Shown in pieces: positions 1-6,330 of a DNA stretch of 10,138 nt; the stretch's first letter is position 1, and each line of letters opens with the position of its first letter. The notes under the pieces were generated by a model, which saw nothing but the letters and a program-made list of their open reading frames with translations, did not search any database and was not told the DNA's origin. The stretch is from Acidimicrobiales bacterium. GTDB lineage: Bacteria; Actinomycetota; Acidimicrobiia; Acidimicrobiales; JABEUL01. The DNA is taken from positions 1 through 10,138 of the forward strand of contig DAIDJA010000040.1 in assembly GCA_027451605.1 (NCBI GenBank), read 5' to 3'. A program made the translations under genes and the position numbers.

Positions 1-6
1 TTTAAC

Positions 7-801
7 TCAGATATCTCTTACTCGGGCGGCATTGGATTCAAAAAGCTGTGATTCGTGGCTGGGATTTCCGAAGATTTTTACTAATATGGCCCCACTGACA
101 TTGAATCGTTCGGTCATCAGTGAAGTCATCTGAGCGTTTAGTGAATAACCCTGTCTTGCCAGCTCTCCTAACTTGTACCCTATTTTTTTTGCAGGGAAAA
201 TAAAAATGGGTAAAATGATCAGCGATACCAAGGTTATTTGCCATGACAGTAGTAGCATCGACGCTACTACTAGGATTACTGTAATAGTATTGGAAACTAC
301 CGAAGAAAGGATGTTAGTGAAGGCCTGTTGTGCTCCCAAAACATCTGAATCCAATCTCGAAACCAGTGCGCCGGTTTGCGTCCTGGTAAAAAATGCCACT
401 GGCATCTTTTGAATATGGGAGTAGACTTCGCTTCGAAGTTTAAATATTAAACTCTCGCCAATTTTCGCCGACACGTAGCGTTGAATTAGGGAGATTCCTG
501 AATCCAAGACAGCCAGAAGTCCTATTAAAAGTGCCAGCCAAATAATAATTCCCGTGTTTTTTTTAAGAATACCCACGTTAATAATTTGTCTGTATATTAA
601 GGGATTTGAGACATTAATTAAAGCGTCAATGATTATTACGAAGAAAAATATGATAAGCAACATCTTGAACGGTTTGGCGTATCTGAGCATTCTTTTGCCG
701 GTGCCTTTGGTAATTTTGGACTGGGTCACTGACTGGTCGCGTCTTAGAGACCGCATAAAACTGCCGAACTGTCCCCCCATGTGCCCCATGCCTGAAATCA
801 T
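7..801 (-). CDS. ABC exporter, N-terminal membrane domain, prematurely terminated
   Basis: This is the transmembrane part of a fused permease/ATPase ABC exporter (type-1 exporter fold). These normally run to about 600 residues and pump lipids, drugs or peptides across the membrane as dimers. Hydrophobic segments lie near residues 46-66, 84-106, 163-184 and 186-206. The family signatures ERFNVSGAILVKIFG (231-245) and AARVRDI (258-264) are clear, and so is the actinobacterial N-terminus with MRSLRRDQSVTQ. The start is supported by GAGG at 807-810, 5 nt upstream. The frame ends in TGA at 7-9, in the middle of the membrane domain, so the last helices and the whole nucleotide-binding domain are absent. 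Homologues continue DI-G-V-R/K, and the next two codons here would read V-K, so TGA sits where a glycine codon is expected. It is therefore probably a pseudogene or a sequencing error; a genuine short protein would be non-functional as an exporter. It diverges from the gene at 924. Confidence 0.85.
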   Translation of the reverse strand: MISGMGHMGGQFGSFMRSLRRDQSVTQSKITKGTGKRMLRYAKPFKMLLIIFFFVIIIDALINVSNPLIYRQIINVGILKKNTGIIIWLALLIGLLAVLDSGISLIQRYVSAKIGESLIFKLRSEVYSHIQKMPVAFFTRTQTGALVSRLDSDVLGAQQAFTNILSSVVSNTITVILVVASMLLLSWQITLVSLIILPIFIFPAKKIGYKLGELARQGYSLNAQMTSLMTERFNVSGAILVKIFGNPSHESQLFESNAARVRDI

Positions 802-806
802 AACTA

Positions 807-810
807 CCTC
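807..810 (-). promoter_or_regulatory. Shine-Dalgarno site of the ABC exporter gene
   Basis: On the minus strand GAGG (within GTGAGGTAG) lies 5 nt before the ATG at 801. It fixes this ATG as the start, ahead of the in-frame ATG codons at residues 5 and 8. Confidence 0.6.
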
Positions 811-839
811 ACAAACTATTACAAAATGAATTTATCTTT

Positions 840-853
840 AACTGTTAACAGTT
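840..853. promoter_or_regulatory. Perfect 14-bp palindrome between divergent genes, candidate operator
   Basis: The sequence AACTGTTAACAGTT is identical to its reverse complement. It lies 39 bp upstream of the ABC exporter start and 71 bp upstream of the membrane-protein gene at 924. A dimeric repressor such as a TetR- or MarR-type protein is a reasonable inference, because exporter genes often have such sites. No regulator gene is visible in the window, so the binding protein is unknown. Confidence 0.4.
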
Positions 854-923
854 TAGGGCTTAATGTTTTAATACGGACTTTTGATGACGTCTATTCGGTA
901 TGGATTGAACTAGCCTATATAGT

Positions 924-1439
924 ATGAAAGGGACAATTAAGGTAAGGTGGTTTAGTTCACGGGCAATCTGGGCACATGTGACTTTAATTGCCGTAGTACC
1001 TACCTTTTTGGCTCTGGCGGATTGGCAAGTTCATCGTGCGCTCAGCGGGAACTACTTAAGCTGGGCCTATGCGGTTGAGTGGCCTGTATTCGTAATTTAC
1101 GCATTTTACACATGGCATAAAATCATATATGATGATCCTAAGGAGGTACCGAAAGTCGTCGAAAGACAGATAGGAGCCCCGGGTCTTCCTAAATTACTGC
1201 AGGTACCGAATGGGGAATCGGAAAATGATGGACATTTAAACGCCGAGCGAATTGGAGTCGGAGGCTGTAGCGGTAAGACTCACATGGTTGAAAGCGATAA
1301 TAATTTTATAAAAGATGATAATGAGGTTTTGCAGCAATCTGAAGCTGACACGTTAACCGACGAAGATAAGGAGTTGTTATTATATAACGAGTACCTATCA
1401 CAATTGAACAAGGAAAATAAAAGAAAGAGTTGGTTTTAA
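924..1439 (+). CDS. Conserved actinobacterial two-helix membrane protein of unknown function
   Basis: A 171-residue protein with two hydrophobic segments, about 14-33 and 46-66. Between and within them is a Trp-rich motif reading WQVHRALSGN (34-43) then LSWAYAVEWPVF (45-56). I recognise this pattern from conserved actinobacterial proteins, some loosely labelled transcriptional regulator. The middle (70-135) is variable and hydrophilic. The acidic C-terminus DEDKELLLYNEYLSQLNKE (147-165) resembles the D-E-L-x-x-YN-x-YL-x-x-L ending of the same family, so the protein looks complete. The ATG has no Shine-Dalgarno sequence. TAGCCT at 911-916 would be a TANNNT -10 box at leaderless distance, but no good -35 is visible. 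The stop codon shares one base with the ATG of the DUF3817 gene, so the two are cotranscribed. The cytoplasmic tail could act in protein contacts. Molecular function is unknown. Confidence 0.8.
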   Translation: MKGTIKVRWFSSRAIWAHVTLIAVVPTFLALADWQVHRALSGNYLSWAYAVEWPVFVIYAFYTWHKIIYDDPKEVPKVVERQIGAPGLPKLLQVPNGESENDGHLNAERIGVGGCSGKTHMVESDNNFIKDDNEVLQQSEADTLTDEDKELLLYNEYLSQLNKENKRKSWF

Positions 1440-1765
1440 TGGAATTGATTAAAGGTATTGAGGGTTCGTTGAATCGCTATCGAATACTGGCGATGATCGT
1501 CGGGGTGGGATTGGCAACTCTGGTTTTTATCGGTATGCCCCTCCAGTTTTTTGCCCACAATCTGGCTATCGTCAAAATAGTAGGTCCAATTCACGGATTT
1601 TTTTACATTGCATATTTGGCATCCGGATTTGATTTAATAAACAAAACGAAGTGGAAAATATGGAGCATTATTCCTGTAATCTTAGCCGGCCTTGTTCCCA
1701 TTTTGGCTTTTGTAGTTGAACATATCACCGCCAAAAAAGTTAAAGCGGAATTTGGAATAAAGTAA
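1439..1765 (+). CDS. DUF3817 family integral membrane protein
   Basis: A protein of 108 residues with three predicted membrane helices, roughly 15-35, 42-65 and 73-96. The central GPIHGFFYIAYL matches the G-x-x-HG-x-x-Y-x-x-YL core of DUF3817, a small membrane domain widespread in Actinomycetota with no established biochemical role. I chose ATG 1439 over the in-frame TTG at 1430. The ATG overlaps the upstream stop as TAATG, and a purine-rich AAGAAAGAG lies 9 nt before it. The order two-helix W-rich protein then DUF3817 protein recurs in this phylum as far as I recall, suggesting a joint role in the membrane. It ends with tandem TAA TAA and is followed 37 bp later by the DMT permease gene on the same strand. 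Confidence 0.82.
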   Translation: MELIKGIEGSLNRYRILAMIVGVGLATLVFIGMPLQFFAHNLAIVKIVGPIHGFFYIAYLASGFDLINKTKWKIWSIIPVILAGLVPILAFVVEHITAKKVKAEFGIK

Positions 1766-1802
1766 TAACATTAACAGGTCAAAATTTGTCTGGGACTAAT
1801 TC

Positions 1803-2663
1803 GTGATTTTATTGGTAGTCATTTTTGCTTTGTTGAGTTCCGCCTTTTATGGCGGTGCGGCAGTGTTACAGCATTATGCCTCCGAGCAGACACCACCTGA
1901 ACTGTCGCTCAGGCCCAAGCTGTTAATAGAGCTATTTAAATATCCGTCGTGGCTATTTGGGAATCTTTTTGATATCTTAGGATTTGTTTTCCAGTTTTTG
2001 GCATTACGTTTCGGAGCCTTAAGTTTAGTGGAGCCAATTCTAGTCAGTTCGCTTGTATTTGCGATTCCGGTAGCATCTTTGATTCGAAAGAAGGTGCCGT
2101 CTCTAAATGATTTTGTCGCAGCTATATTAACTTGCAGCGGATTGGCTATCTTTTTGACAGTTGCCAGACCTCATCAAAGTAAGACGGTCCCGCACTTGCC
2201 GGCATGGGTGTTGTTGACAGTAATTATAGCGGTAGTAGTTTCAGTATTGGTTTTGGTATCTTACAAAAAACAACCTAGGATTAAAGCCTTAATACTATCG
2301 GCCGCTTCAGGTTTTGCATTGGGCTATCTGGCCGCTTCGACCGAACTGGTTGGACATGAAACAAAACATGGAATATTGCACACGTTGACTACGGTCGGAC
2401 CTTATGCATTAGTAGTATCGGGTATAGTTGTTCTTCTGCTTATTCAAAGTGCGTATCAACTTGGAGAGATAAGGTTTACGCTGCCGATACTTACTGTACT
2501 TCAGCCCTTGGTCGCTATGTCAATCGGAATTGCAATGTTTCACGACAGAATAAACGTTAAAGGCATGGGGCACATGGCACCCATTGTGGAAATTGCAGGA
2601 CTTATCATAATGTGTGTTTCAGTCATTTATCTGTCCCGGCAGGAGGACTTAAGCTCTCATTAA
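1803..2663 (+). CDS. DMT-superfamily (EamA/NIPA-like) permease
   Basis: This 286-residue protein is almost entirely hydrophobic, with about nine membrane segments. It has the layout of drug/metabolite-transporter proteins: two homologous halves (about 1-122 and 132-278). The stretch LALRFGALSLVEPILVSSLVFAIPV (66-90) is typical of actinobacterial DMT permeases, and the second half carries the matching QLGEIRFTLPILTVLQPLVAM (219-239). The substrate cannot be read from sequence; metabolite, cation or Mg-type NIPA transport are all possible. The start is GTG, with only a weak GGGA about 7 nt upstream, and the N-terminal helix begins at once, which supports that start. It may belong to the same transcript as the two genes before it (37-bp gap). 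Two TTGACAGT octamers inside the gene are coding sequence rather than promoters. Confidence 0.85.
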   Translation: MILLVVIFALLSSAFYGGAAVLQHYASEQTPPELSLRPKLLIELFKYPSWLFGNLFDILGFVFQFLALRFGALSLVEPILVSSLVFAIPVASLIRKKVPSLNDFVAAILTCSGLAIFLTVARPHQSKTVPHLPAWVLLTVIIAVVVSVLVLVSYKKQPRIKALILSAASGFALGYLAASTELVGHETKHGILHTLTTVGPYALVVSGIVVLLLIQSAYQLGEIRFTLPILTVLQPLVAMSIGIAMFHDRINVKGMGHMAPIVEIAGLIIMCVSVIYLSRQEDLSSH

Positions 2664-2874
2664 GTTGAGAATTTGTTAAATTTCGGTTATATCAAGTTTT
2701 AATACGGTGACAGCCAATGAGATCCCGGGCATGCTTAGCAGCATCAGAATATAGCACTGAACTGGGAAATCAAAGACGAGATGATTATGGTGTCGTCAAT
2801 TACCACCCATTATCCAGCCAGTTAAAATCGGTGGAAAATCAGAACCAGGTCGGTATTTATATTATATTTTCGCA
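2664..2874. other. Convergent intergenic region without an intact gene
   Basis: The DMT permease and GMC oxidoreductase genes converge here. A weak hairpin, TCTCA (2655-2659) pairing with TGAGA (2666-2670), overlaps the end of the permease gene, but no U-tract follows. A second weak hairpin pairs ATGCT (2731-2735) with AGCAT (2740-2744). No convincing intrinsic terminator is visible. The region also contains the transposase-like scrap at 2676-2795. Confidence 0.5.
2676..2795 (-). pseudogene. Possible IS110-family transposase remnant
   Basis: An open minus-strand stretch of 39 codons, flanked by stop codons and lacking a credible own start, translates with a segment YILMLLSMPGISLAVTVLKL followed by DITEI (residues 15-39). 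IS110-family transposases carry a helix-hairpin-helix in their C-terminal Transposase_20 domain of the form LLMSIPGIS-x-x-x-A-x-x-L-AEIGDI. The match covers the PGI turn and the following helix. No catalytic DEDD domain, no terminal repeats and no further homology can be seen around it. If real, it is a short decayed piece; chance resemblance in a hydrophobic stretch remains possible. Confidence 0.35.
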
Positions 2875-4743
2875 CTAGTTAAAATATAAATTAACAATGT
2901 TTTCAGAAATTGCTTTTGCGGTAGCCATAATCGAGATCTGAGGATTAACAGTGGGGCTGCTAGGCAACAGTGAGGCATCGATCACGAATAGATTTTCGCA
3001 CCCCCGCAAATTACCGTTAATATCTACAGGGCATATTTGGGGATCGGTACCTGCCCGAATTGAACCTGTGGGATGGAATGCGGCTACATGTAACTCTTTG
3101 TAGTCTGCGACTTCCTTAAGTTCTCTGATATCATCTTTTGACTTTAAGACAGGTTTTCTGGTCACTCCTGTAAATACTTCTTTGGCTCCGGCAGCAAAGA
3201 GTATTTTGGAGCAGATTTCAATACCTTTTATTAAACGGCTACCGTCTGTATCGGACATTTTGTATGTCAGAATCGTACGACTCTTCCCGAAGACTCTTCC
3301 GTTTGGTCCGTCGGAGATCATAGCTCCAAGGCTGACCAAATGTTTTGCATCGTTAATTTGATCGATAAGTTTTGAGCCGACTCCGGGAAGTACCATTGAA
3401 CCCATTCCCGGCGGAGTGGCAGTAGCCTCCACGAGGATTCCGTCAGATTCATGAAACTCTTCGACGGAAGCACTCTGCAGTACTCCGTGCCACGGAAATA
3501 TTTCTTCTTCAAACTTTCCTGCCACGGCAACGGCAGGGTGTACCGCCAGATTTCTGCCCAGATGAGGATGAGAAGAAATTTCACTTCGTCGAATAATGCC
3601 CGGAGATTCAGTCGCGCCGGCAGCTATTACCACAAGATCGGCGTAGATAATAACCTTGGATCCGTCGGTTCTTTTCGAATATATACCGACCGCCTTTGAG
3701 CCATCGGTTATTACCCGAAGCACCTTTAGATCAGTTACAATTTTGGTGCCGTTTTGGCATGCGATTGGGAGGACGCTAAGATGCACGCCTATTTTTGCAT
3801 TGTGAGGGCAGCCGATTGCGCATTGACAGCAGCCGTCGCACCCGGGTGCGTTACGAATAAGAGGACCCGTTTTCCAATTAAGTTTTGTCGCACCTTCAAT
3901 GGCCTTGAGTCCATTGTTGCCCATTATATCTAGGGGTACAGGTCCTACTTGAAAAGTGGCTTCGGCGTCATCTAAATATTTGTTGAATAAGTCCTTGCGG
4001 GCAAATTCAAGTCCGAACTTGTTATGCCAAAGATCTAAAACTCTGTCAGGAGTTCGATAGCATGTACCGGAATTTATTAACGTAGTGCCCCCGACTCCGC
4101 GCCCGATCGGCATGATGACGGGCGGAAGCCCCAAAAGTGCCGTAGCTCCGCCGTCTCGGTACATGGAAGCAAACCGGTCCAAGGGCATGTTTTCCCTGAA
4201 TTCTTGGCTTGTATGATTTTGTCCCTCTTCGACGACGATTACGTCTGCGCCTTTTGAAGAAAGCTCTCTGGCTACTATTGAACCTCCCGCCCCGGATCCC
4301 ACAATTACAATGTCACATCTGGAAATACTTGGATATGAGCTCGCCGTTACGGTGTTTAACTTGGCATCTTCTCGGACAGGCGGATTTTTTGCCGCCGCGG
4401 CCGCTATTTCCGGTGAATTTGAGTATGAGCCGTTAACCAATAATACCAGGGCTTTAAGGGCTTCAATTAAGGCGAAGGTGATCTTATTTTTATGGAGCCT
4501 CAAGATCAGCTCTTCCCGCTGATCAAAGGTCAATCCGCTTATTCTGGATTGATATTTCGCCCAAGAAATTGCATCAAAAAGATTGACTGCAGCAATATAG
4601 CCTCTGTGGAAATCCTTGGGAAGTCGGTTGAGATACAGCGAGAGTTTGATTGCAAGGTCTTCGGGGTCAGGTCCTCCGGCTTCCTGAGGCAGAACAGCTG
4701 AGCAAAACGAAATCAGACTCTTTGACGGAGTGACTTTTGACAT
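2875..4743 (-). CDS. GMC-family flavin oxidoreductase (long-chain alcohol or sterol oxidase-like)
   Basis: A FAD-dependent oxidoreductase of 622 residues. The first ~130 residues form a helical N-terminal extension like that of fungal and plant long-chain alcohol oxidases. The dinucleotide-binding motif CDIVIVGSGAGG follows (143-154), with acidic E172-E173 after the second strand. The GMC signature GRGVGGTTLINSGTCYR spans 214-230. A Cys-rich GCDGCCQCAIGCP (301-313) follows. The C-terminal domain ends in FHPTGSIRAGTDP (556-568) and PTVNPQIS (597-604). His557 and Asn600 are the expected active-site pair for abstracting hydride from an alcohol. It oxidises a hydroxyl group, probably on a lipid, sterol or long-chain alcohol, but the exact substrate is unknown. 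It starts 3 bp after the small gene at 4747-5091, with AAAGG (4750-4754) overlapping that gene's stop, so translation is probably coupled. No signal peptide is visible, so it is likely cytoplasmic. It ends with TAG. Confidence 0.9.
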   Translation of the reverse strand: MSKVTPSKSLISFCSAVLPQEAGGPDPEDLAIKLSLYLNRLPKDFHRGYIAAVNLFDAISWAKYQSRISGLTFDQREELILRLHKNKITFALIEALKALVLLVNGSYSNSPEIAAAAAKNPPVREDAKLNTVTASSYPSISRCDIVIVGSGAGGSIVARELSSKGADVIVVEEGQNHTSQEFRENMPLDRFASMYRDGGATALLGLPPVIMPIGRGVGGTTLINSGTCYRTPDRVLDLWHNKFGLEFARKDLFNKYLDDAEATFQVGPVPLDIMGNNGLKAIEGATKLNWKTGPLIRNAPGCDGCCQCAIGCPHNAKIGVHLSVLPIACQNGTKIVTDLKVLRVITDGSKAVGIYSKRTDGSKVIIYADLVVIAAGATESPGIIRRSEISSHPHLGRNLAVHPAVAVAGKFEEEIFPWHGVLQSASVEEFHESDGILVEATATPPGMGSMVLPGVGSKLIDQINDAKHLVSLGAMISDGPNGRVFGKSRTILTYKMSDTDGSRLIKGIEICSKILFAAGAKEVFTGVTRKPVLKSKDDIRELKEVADYKELHVAAFHPTGSIRAGTDPQICPVDINGNLRGCENLFVIDASLLPSSPTVNPQISIMATAKAISENIVNLYFN

Positions 4744-4746
4744 ATC

Positions 4747-5091
4747 TTACCTTTTTTTGTATTTAGGTTTTACAAGTTTTCGTCCCAGTTTTATCCAGAA
4801 TGGATACGTGGAAAATATCAAAATTGATATCATGTGAGTAAAGACCGATGGGTTTTCGTATTCAAAGTGAAAGACGTCGGAATTTATCATCCAATCGCGA
4901 CCGGACTTTGCCCTCATTAGCTTCCACATCCATTTAGTATGCGGTTTATCTAAATAAAGATTTGCAGAAGTTCCGATAAAGATTGCGAGAGTGGATTTTT
5001 CGAGGGTGTCTGCGACAAGTTTGTTGGGAGAATTTCTTTCAATTAATGCTCCCGCTGTTATCAATAGAGGCGGATCTACCAAAAAACTCAT
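4747..5091 (-). CDS. Small conserved protein encoded just upstream of the GMC oxidoreductase
   Basis: The 114-residue product has a conserved-looking core, AIFIGTSANLYLDK (36-49) followed by W-x-W and AKSGRDWMINSDVFHFEY (61-78). One hydrophobic segment lies near 84-100, followed by a very basic tail (KPKYKKR). I recall similar small proteins with the SGRDWM motif next to FAO-like GMC oxidoreductases in actinobacteria, but no function is established. A partner, membrane anchor or chaperone for the oxidoreductase is plausible inference from the 3-bp spacing. The start is well supported by GAAGGA at 5098-5103, 6 nt upstream. The ATG overlaps the stop of a 33-codon upstream ORF as ATGA. Confidence 0.75.
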   Translation of the reverse strand: MSFLVDPPLLITAGALIERNSPNKLVADTLEKSTLAIFIGTSANLYLDKPHTKWMWKLMRAKSGRDWMINSDVFHFEYENPSVFTHMISILIFSTYPFWIKLGRKLVKPKYKKR

Positions 5092-5189
5092 TTTCTGTCC
5101 TTCACGTTAGATGGGCTTGTAAACAATGACATTATCTTCACCCTGCGAACTCGGTTTTGCCCGAGGAAAATTTCCGCTAACTGTTGCAT
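5088..5189 (-). CDS. Possible 33-residue leader ORF of the GMC operon
   Basis: A short ORF begins at ATG 5189 and ends in TGA overlapping the next ATG by ATGA. The Shine-Dalgarno sequence of the next gene lies inside it. It has no ribosome binding site of its own. However, a promoter with -10 TATCAT (5196-5201) is placed 6 nt before the ATG, so the transcript could begin at this ATG and be translated leaderless, as is common in Actinomycetota. The product starts MQQLAEIFLGQ and is basic in the middle (RVRRVK). I recognise no family. It could equally be untranslated 5' leader; an ORF of this length is easily found by chance. Confidence 0.3.
   Translation of the reverse strand: MQQLAEIFLGQNRVRRVKIMSLFTSPSNVKDRK
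5098..5103 (-). promoter_or_regulatory. Shine-Dalgarno site of the small gene before the GMC oxidoreductase
   Basis: On the minus strand GAAGGA lies 6 nt before the ATG at 5091. It is the strongest ribosome binding site in this operon and fixes the start of the 114-residue protein. Confidence 0.65.
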
Positions 5190-5195
5190 CTAATA

Positions 5196-5225
5196 ATGAT
5201 ACTCAGCTCTATATACATTATTCAA
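5196..5225 (-). promoter_or_regulatory. Putative promoter of the GMC oxidoreductase operon
   Basis: On the minus strand a -35 box TTGAAT (5220-5225) and a -10 box TATCAT (5196-5201) are separated by 18 bp. The expected start of transcription falls at or next to the ATG of the leader ORF at 5189. The -35 box is the right half of an inverted repeat, a position where a bound repressor would block RNA polymerase. Confidence 0.45.
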
Positions 5226-5239
5226 AATTAAATTGAATA
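5219..5239. promoter_or_regulatory. Inverted repeat TATTCAA-N7-TTGAATA, candidate operator
   Basis: Seven-base arms match perfectly around a 7-nt AT-rich spacer (5226-5232). The repeat covers the -35 box of the putative GMC operon promoter. A similar TTCAA-N6-TTGAA repeat occurs at 9979-9994. The region is AT-rich, so chance occurrence is a real possibility. Confidence 0.35.
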
Positions 5240-5512
5240 TTAAATCGGCTTGAGTATCTCTTTAAACGATTAAATAAAACATAGAGGTTTCTAATTAATG
5301 TCAGCAATTGCATATACAGATTCTTTAAATGCAACCGATGGTTCAATCTTACCAGTGAGGTCTCTGTTGTTTATTCAAAATCTAGGGCTGTAAACTTTTC
5401 AAAGCGAATTCTTAATTTAACTGATATTCAAAGAGGAATCACTGTGTTTTCCATTTTAGAATGTAGGTTACTTTGCTTTCAAATAATTTTTACATTGACA
5501 GAACTAAGGATG

Positions 5513-6277
5513 TTATATGAGCTTTATATTTTGTTCTGCGGGTTGATTCTGTCTATTACTTTGCTTTGATTTTGCCATCGTATATGTCCACACGAAAAGT
5601 ATCGCAATAAAAGCTATAGGCATGATGTTAGATGTAGTTTTTGCCACCGAAATTGAAAAATTTAAAATTATCCAGATCTGGATTCCCGCTTCTAAGACTA
5701 AGGCGATTCCCCAGACCAAGGTAATCAGGCGCATTGTGTCCTTGAATGATTTATACTGCAAAAAACCGATTAACTCTTTACCGGCTACAGATTCTTTGCC
5801 ACCTCTAAATTCCAATGCGAAGTAATACATAAGAGGTGCTTTAAAAAATAGCGACACCAAACAGGTAAATCCGATTACCGCCGTCGGGAGAACTCCGTCG
5901 ATAAGTACCAGCTTGGCGCTTCCGGTAATCAGGCCCAGCAGGCTACCCGAAACTATTCCCACCAGTACCAATATTCCCAGGGCGTCTATGCTTCTTTGTT
6001 TGAATCCTAAAAATAAGACTCTGAAAGCCGGAAAAATTCCGCTCAAAATAAGCGATATCACGCTTGAAAAATGGAGAGATCTTAAAATATAGTAACTTAC
6101 CAATGGTAGAAATACGTCCAGAACCAGTGTCTGTCTAACGGTATTTCTGATCGAATCAGACGAATTATAATTGTCTTTCCCATCACTTGGAAAAGAGCCG
6201 TTGTTCGAAGAAGTACTTTCTTTTGAAGCGGAATTTTTTTTATTTTTTAATAATTTAAGAAGTTTTATTACCAACAT
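5513..6277 (-). CDS. VC0807-family integral membrane protein
   Basis: A 254-residue membrane protein. The first ~45 residues are hydrophilic and rich in Ser, Asn and Lys. From residue 50 the pattern LVLDVFLPLVSYYILR, then SGIFPAFRVLFLGFKQRSIDALGILVL (79-105) and SLLGLITGSAKLVLIDGVLPTAVIG (112-136), matches the VC0807 family, distantly related in layout to septation protein A (YciB). About six hydrophobic segments can be counted, ending near residue 233. The biochemical role of the family is unknown. AAAGG 8 nt before the ATG supports the start. The gene follows the acyl-CoA synthetase by 53 bp on the same strand and is probably cotranscribed with it. The low-complexity N-terminus may be lineage-specific. 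Confidence 0.75.
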   Translation of the reverse strand: MLVIKLLKLLKNKKNSASKESTSSNNGSFPSDGKDNYNSSDSIRNTVRQTLVLDVFLPLVSYYILRSLHFSSVISLILSGIFPAFRVLFLGFKQRSIDALGILVLVGIVSGSLLGLITGSAKLVLIDGVLPTAVIGFTCLVSLFFKAPLMYYFALEFRGGKESVAGKELIGFLQYKSFKDTMRLITLVWGIALVLEAGIQIWIILNFSISVAKTTSNIMPIAFIAILFVWTYTMAKSKQSNRQNQPAEQNIKLI

Positions 6278-6330
6278 ATTGACGGCCTTTCAATTTATGT
6301 CAGTCGACTATCAACAATAGTACAATTTGA

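Larger units (their letters stand above)
5092..5512. other. AT-rich 421-bp intergenic region upstream of the GMC operon
   Basis: This gap separates the end of the VC0807-family gene from the small gene of the GMC operon, both on the minus strand. Its left part holds the putative promoter, inverted repeat and leader ORF described separately. A hairpin pairs CTCGG (5150-5154) with CCGAG (5161-5165) in the putative leader. On the plus strand, a 31-codon ORF (5298-5393) has GAGGT 9 nt upstream but no recognisable product. In the right part (5394-5512) I see no gene, tRNA or intrinsic terminator. Confidence 0.5.

Noticed and set aside
7..9. Recoding of TGA as glycine, as in Absconditabacteria or Gracilibacteria, to explain the ABC exporter stop
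   Set aside because: The other long genes (GMC, acyl-CoA synthetase, tyrS, DMT) contain no in-frame TGA and use ordinary GGN glycine codons throughout, and gene content is actinobacterial. A single mutation is simpler.
2153..2221. Two TTGACAGT octamers resembling -35 boxes
   Set aside because: Both lie within the DMT permease and encode hydrophobic helix residues (L-T-V). No matching -10 boxes or downstream gene starts accompany them.
2717..2878. A 53-codon plus-strand ORF in the convergent intergenic region, starting with ATG and ending in TAG
   Set aside because: No ribosome binding site or recognisable product. It overlaps the end of the GMC gene and is antisense to the stretch that resembles an IS110 transposase.
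5298..5393. A 31-codon plus-strand ORF with GAGGT 9 nt upstream
   Set aside because: It is short, has no recognisable family, and lies opposite to the neighbouring genes. The ribosome-binding match could easily be chance in this region.
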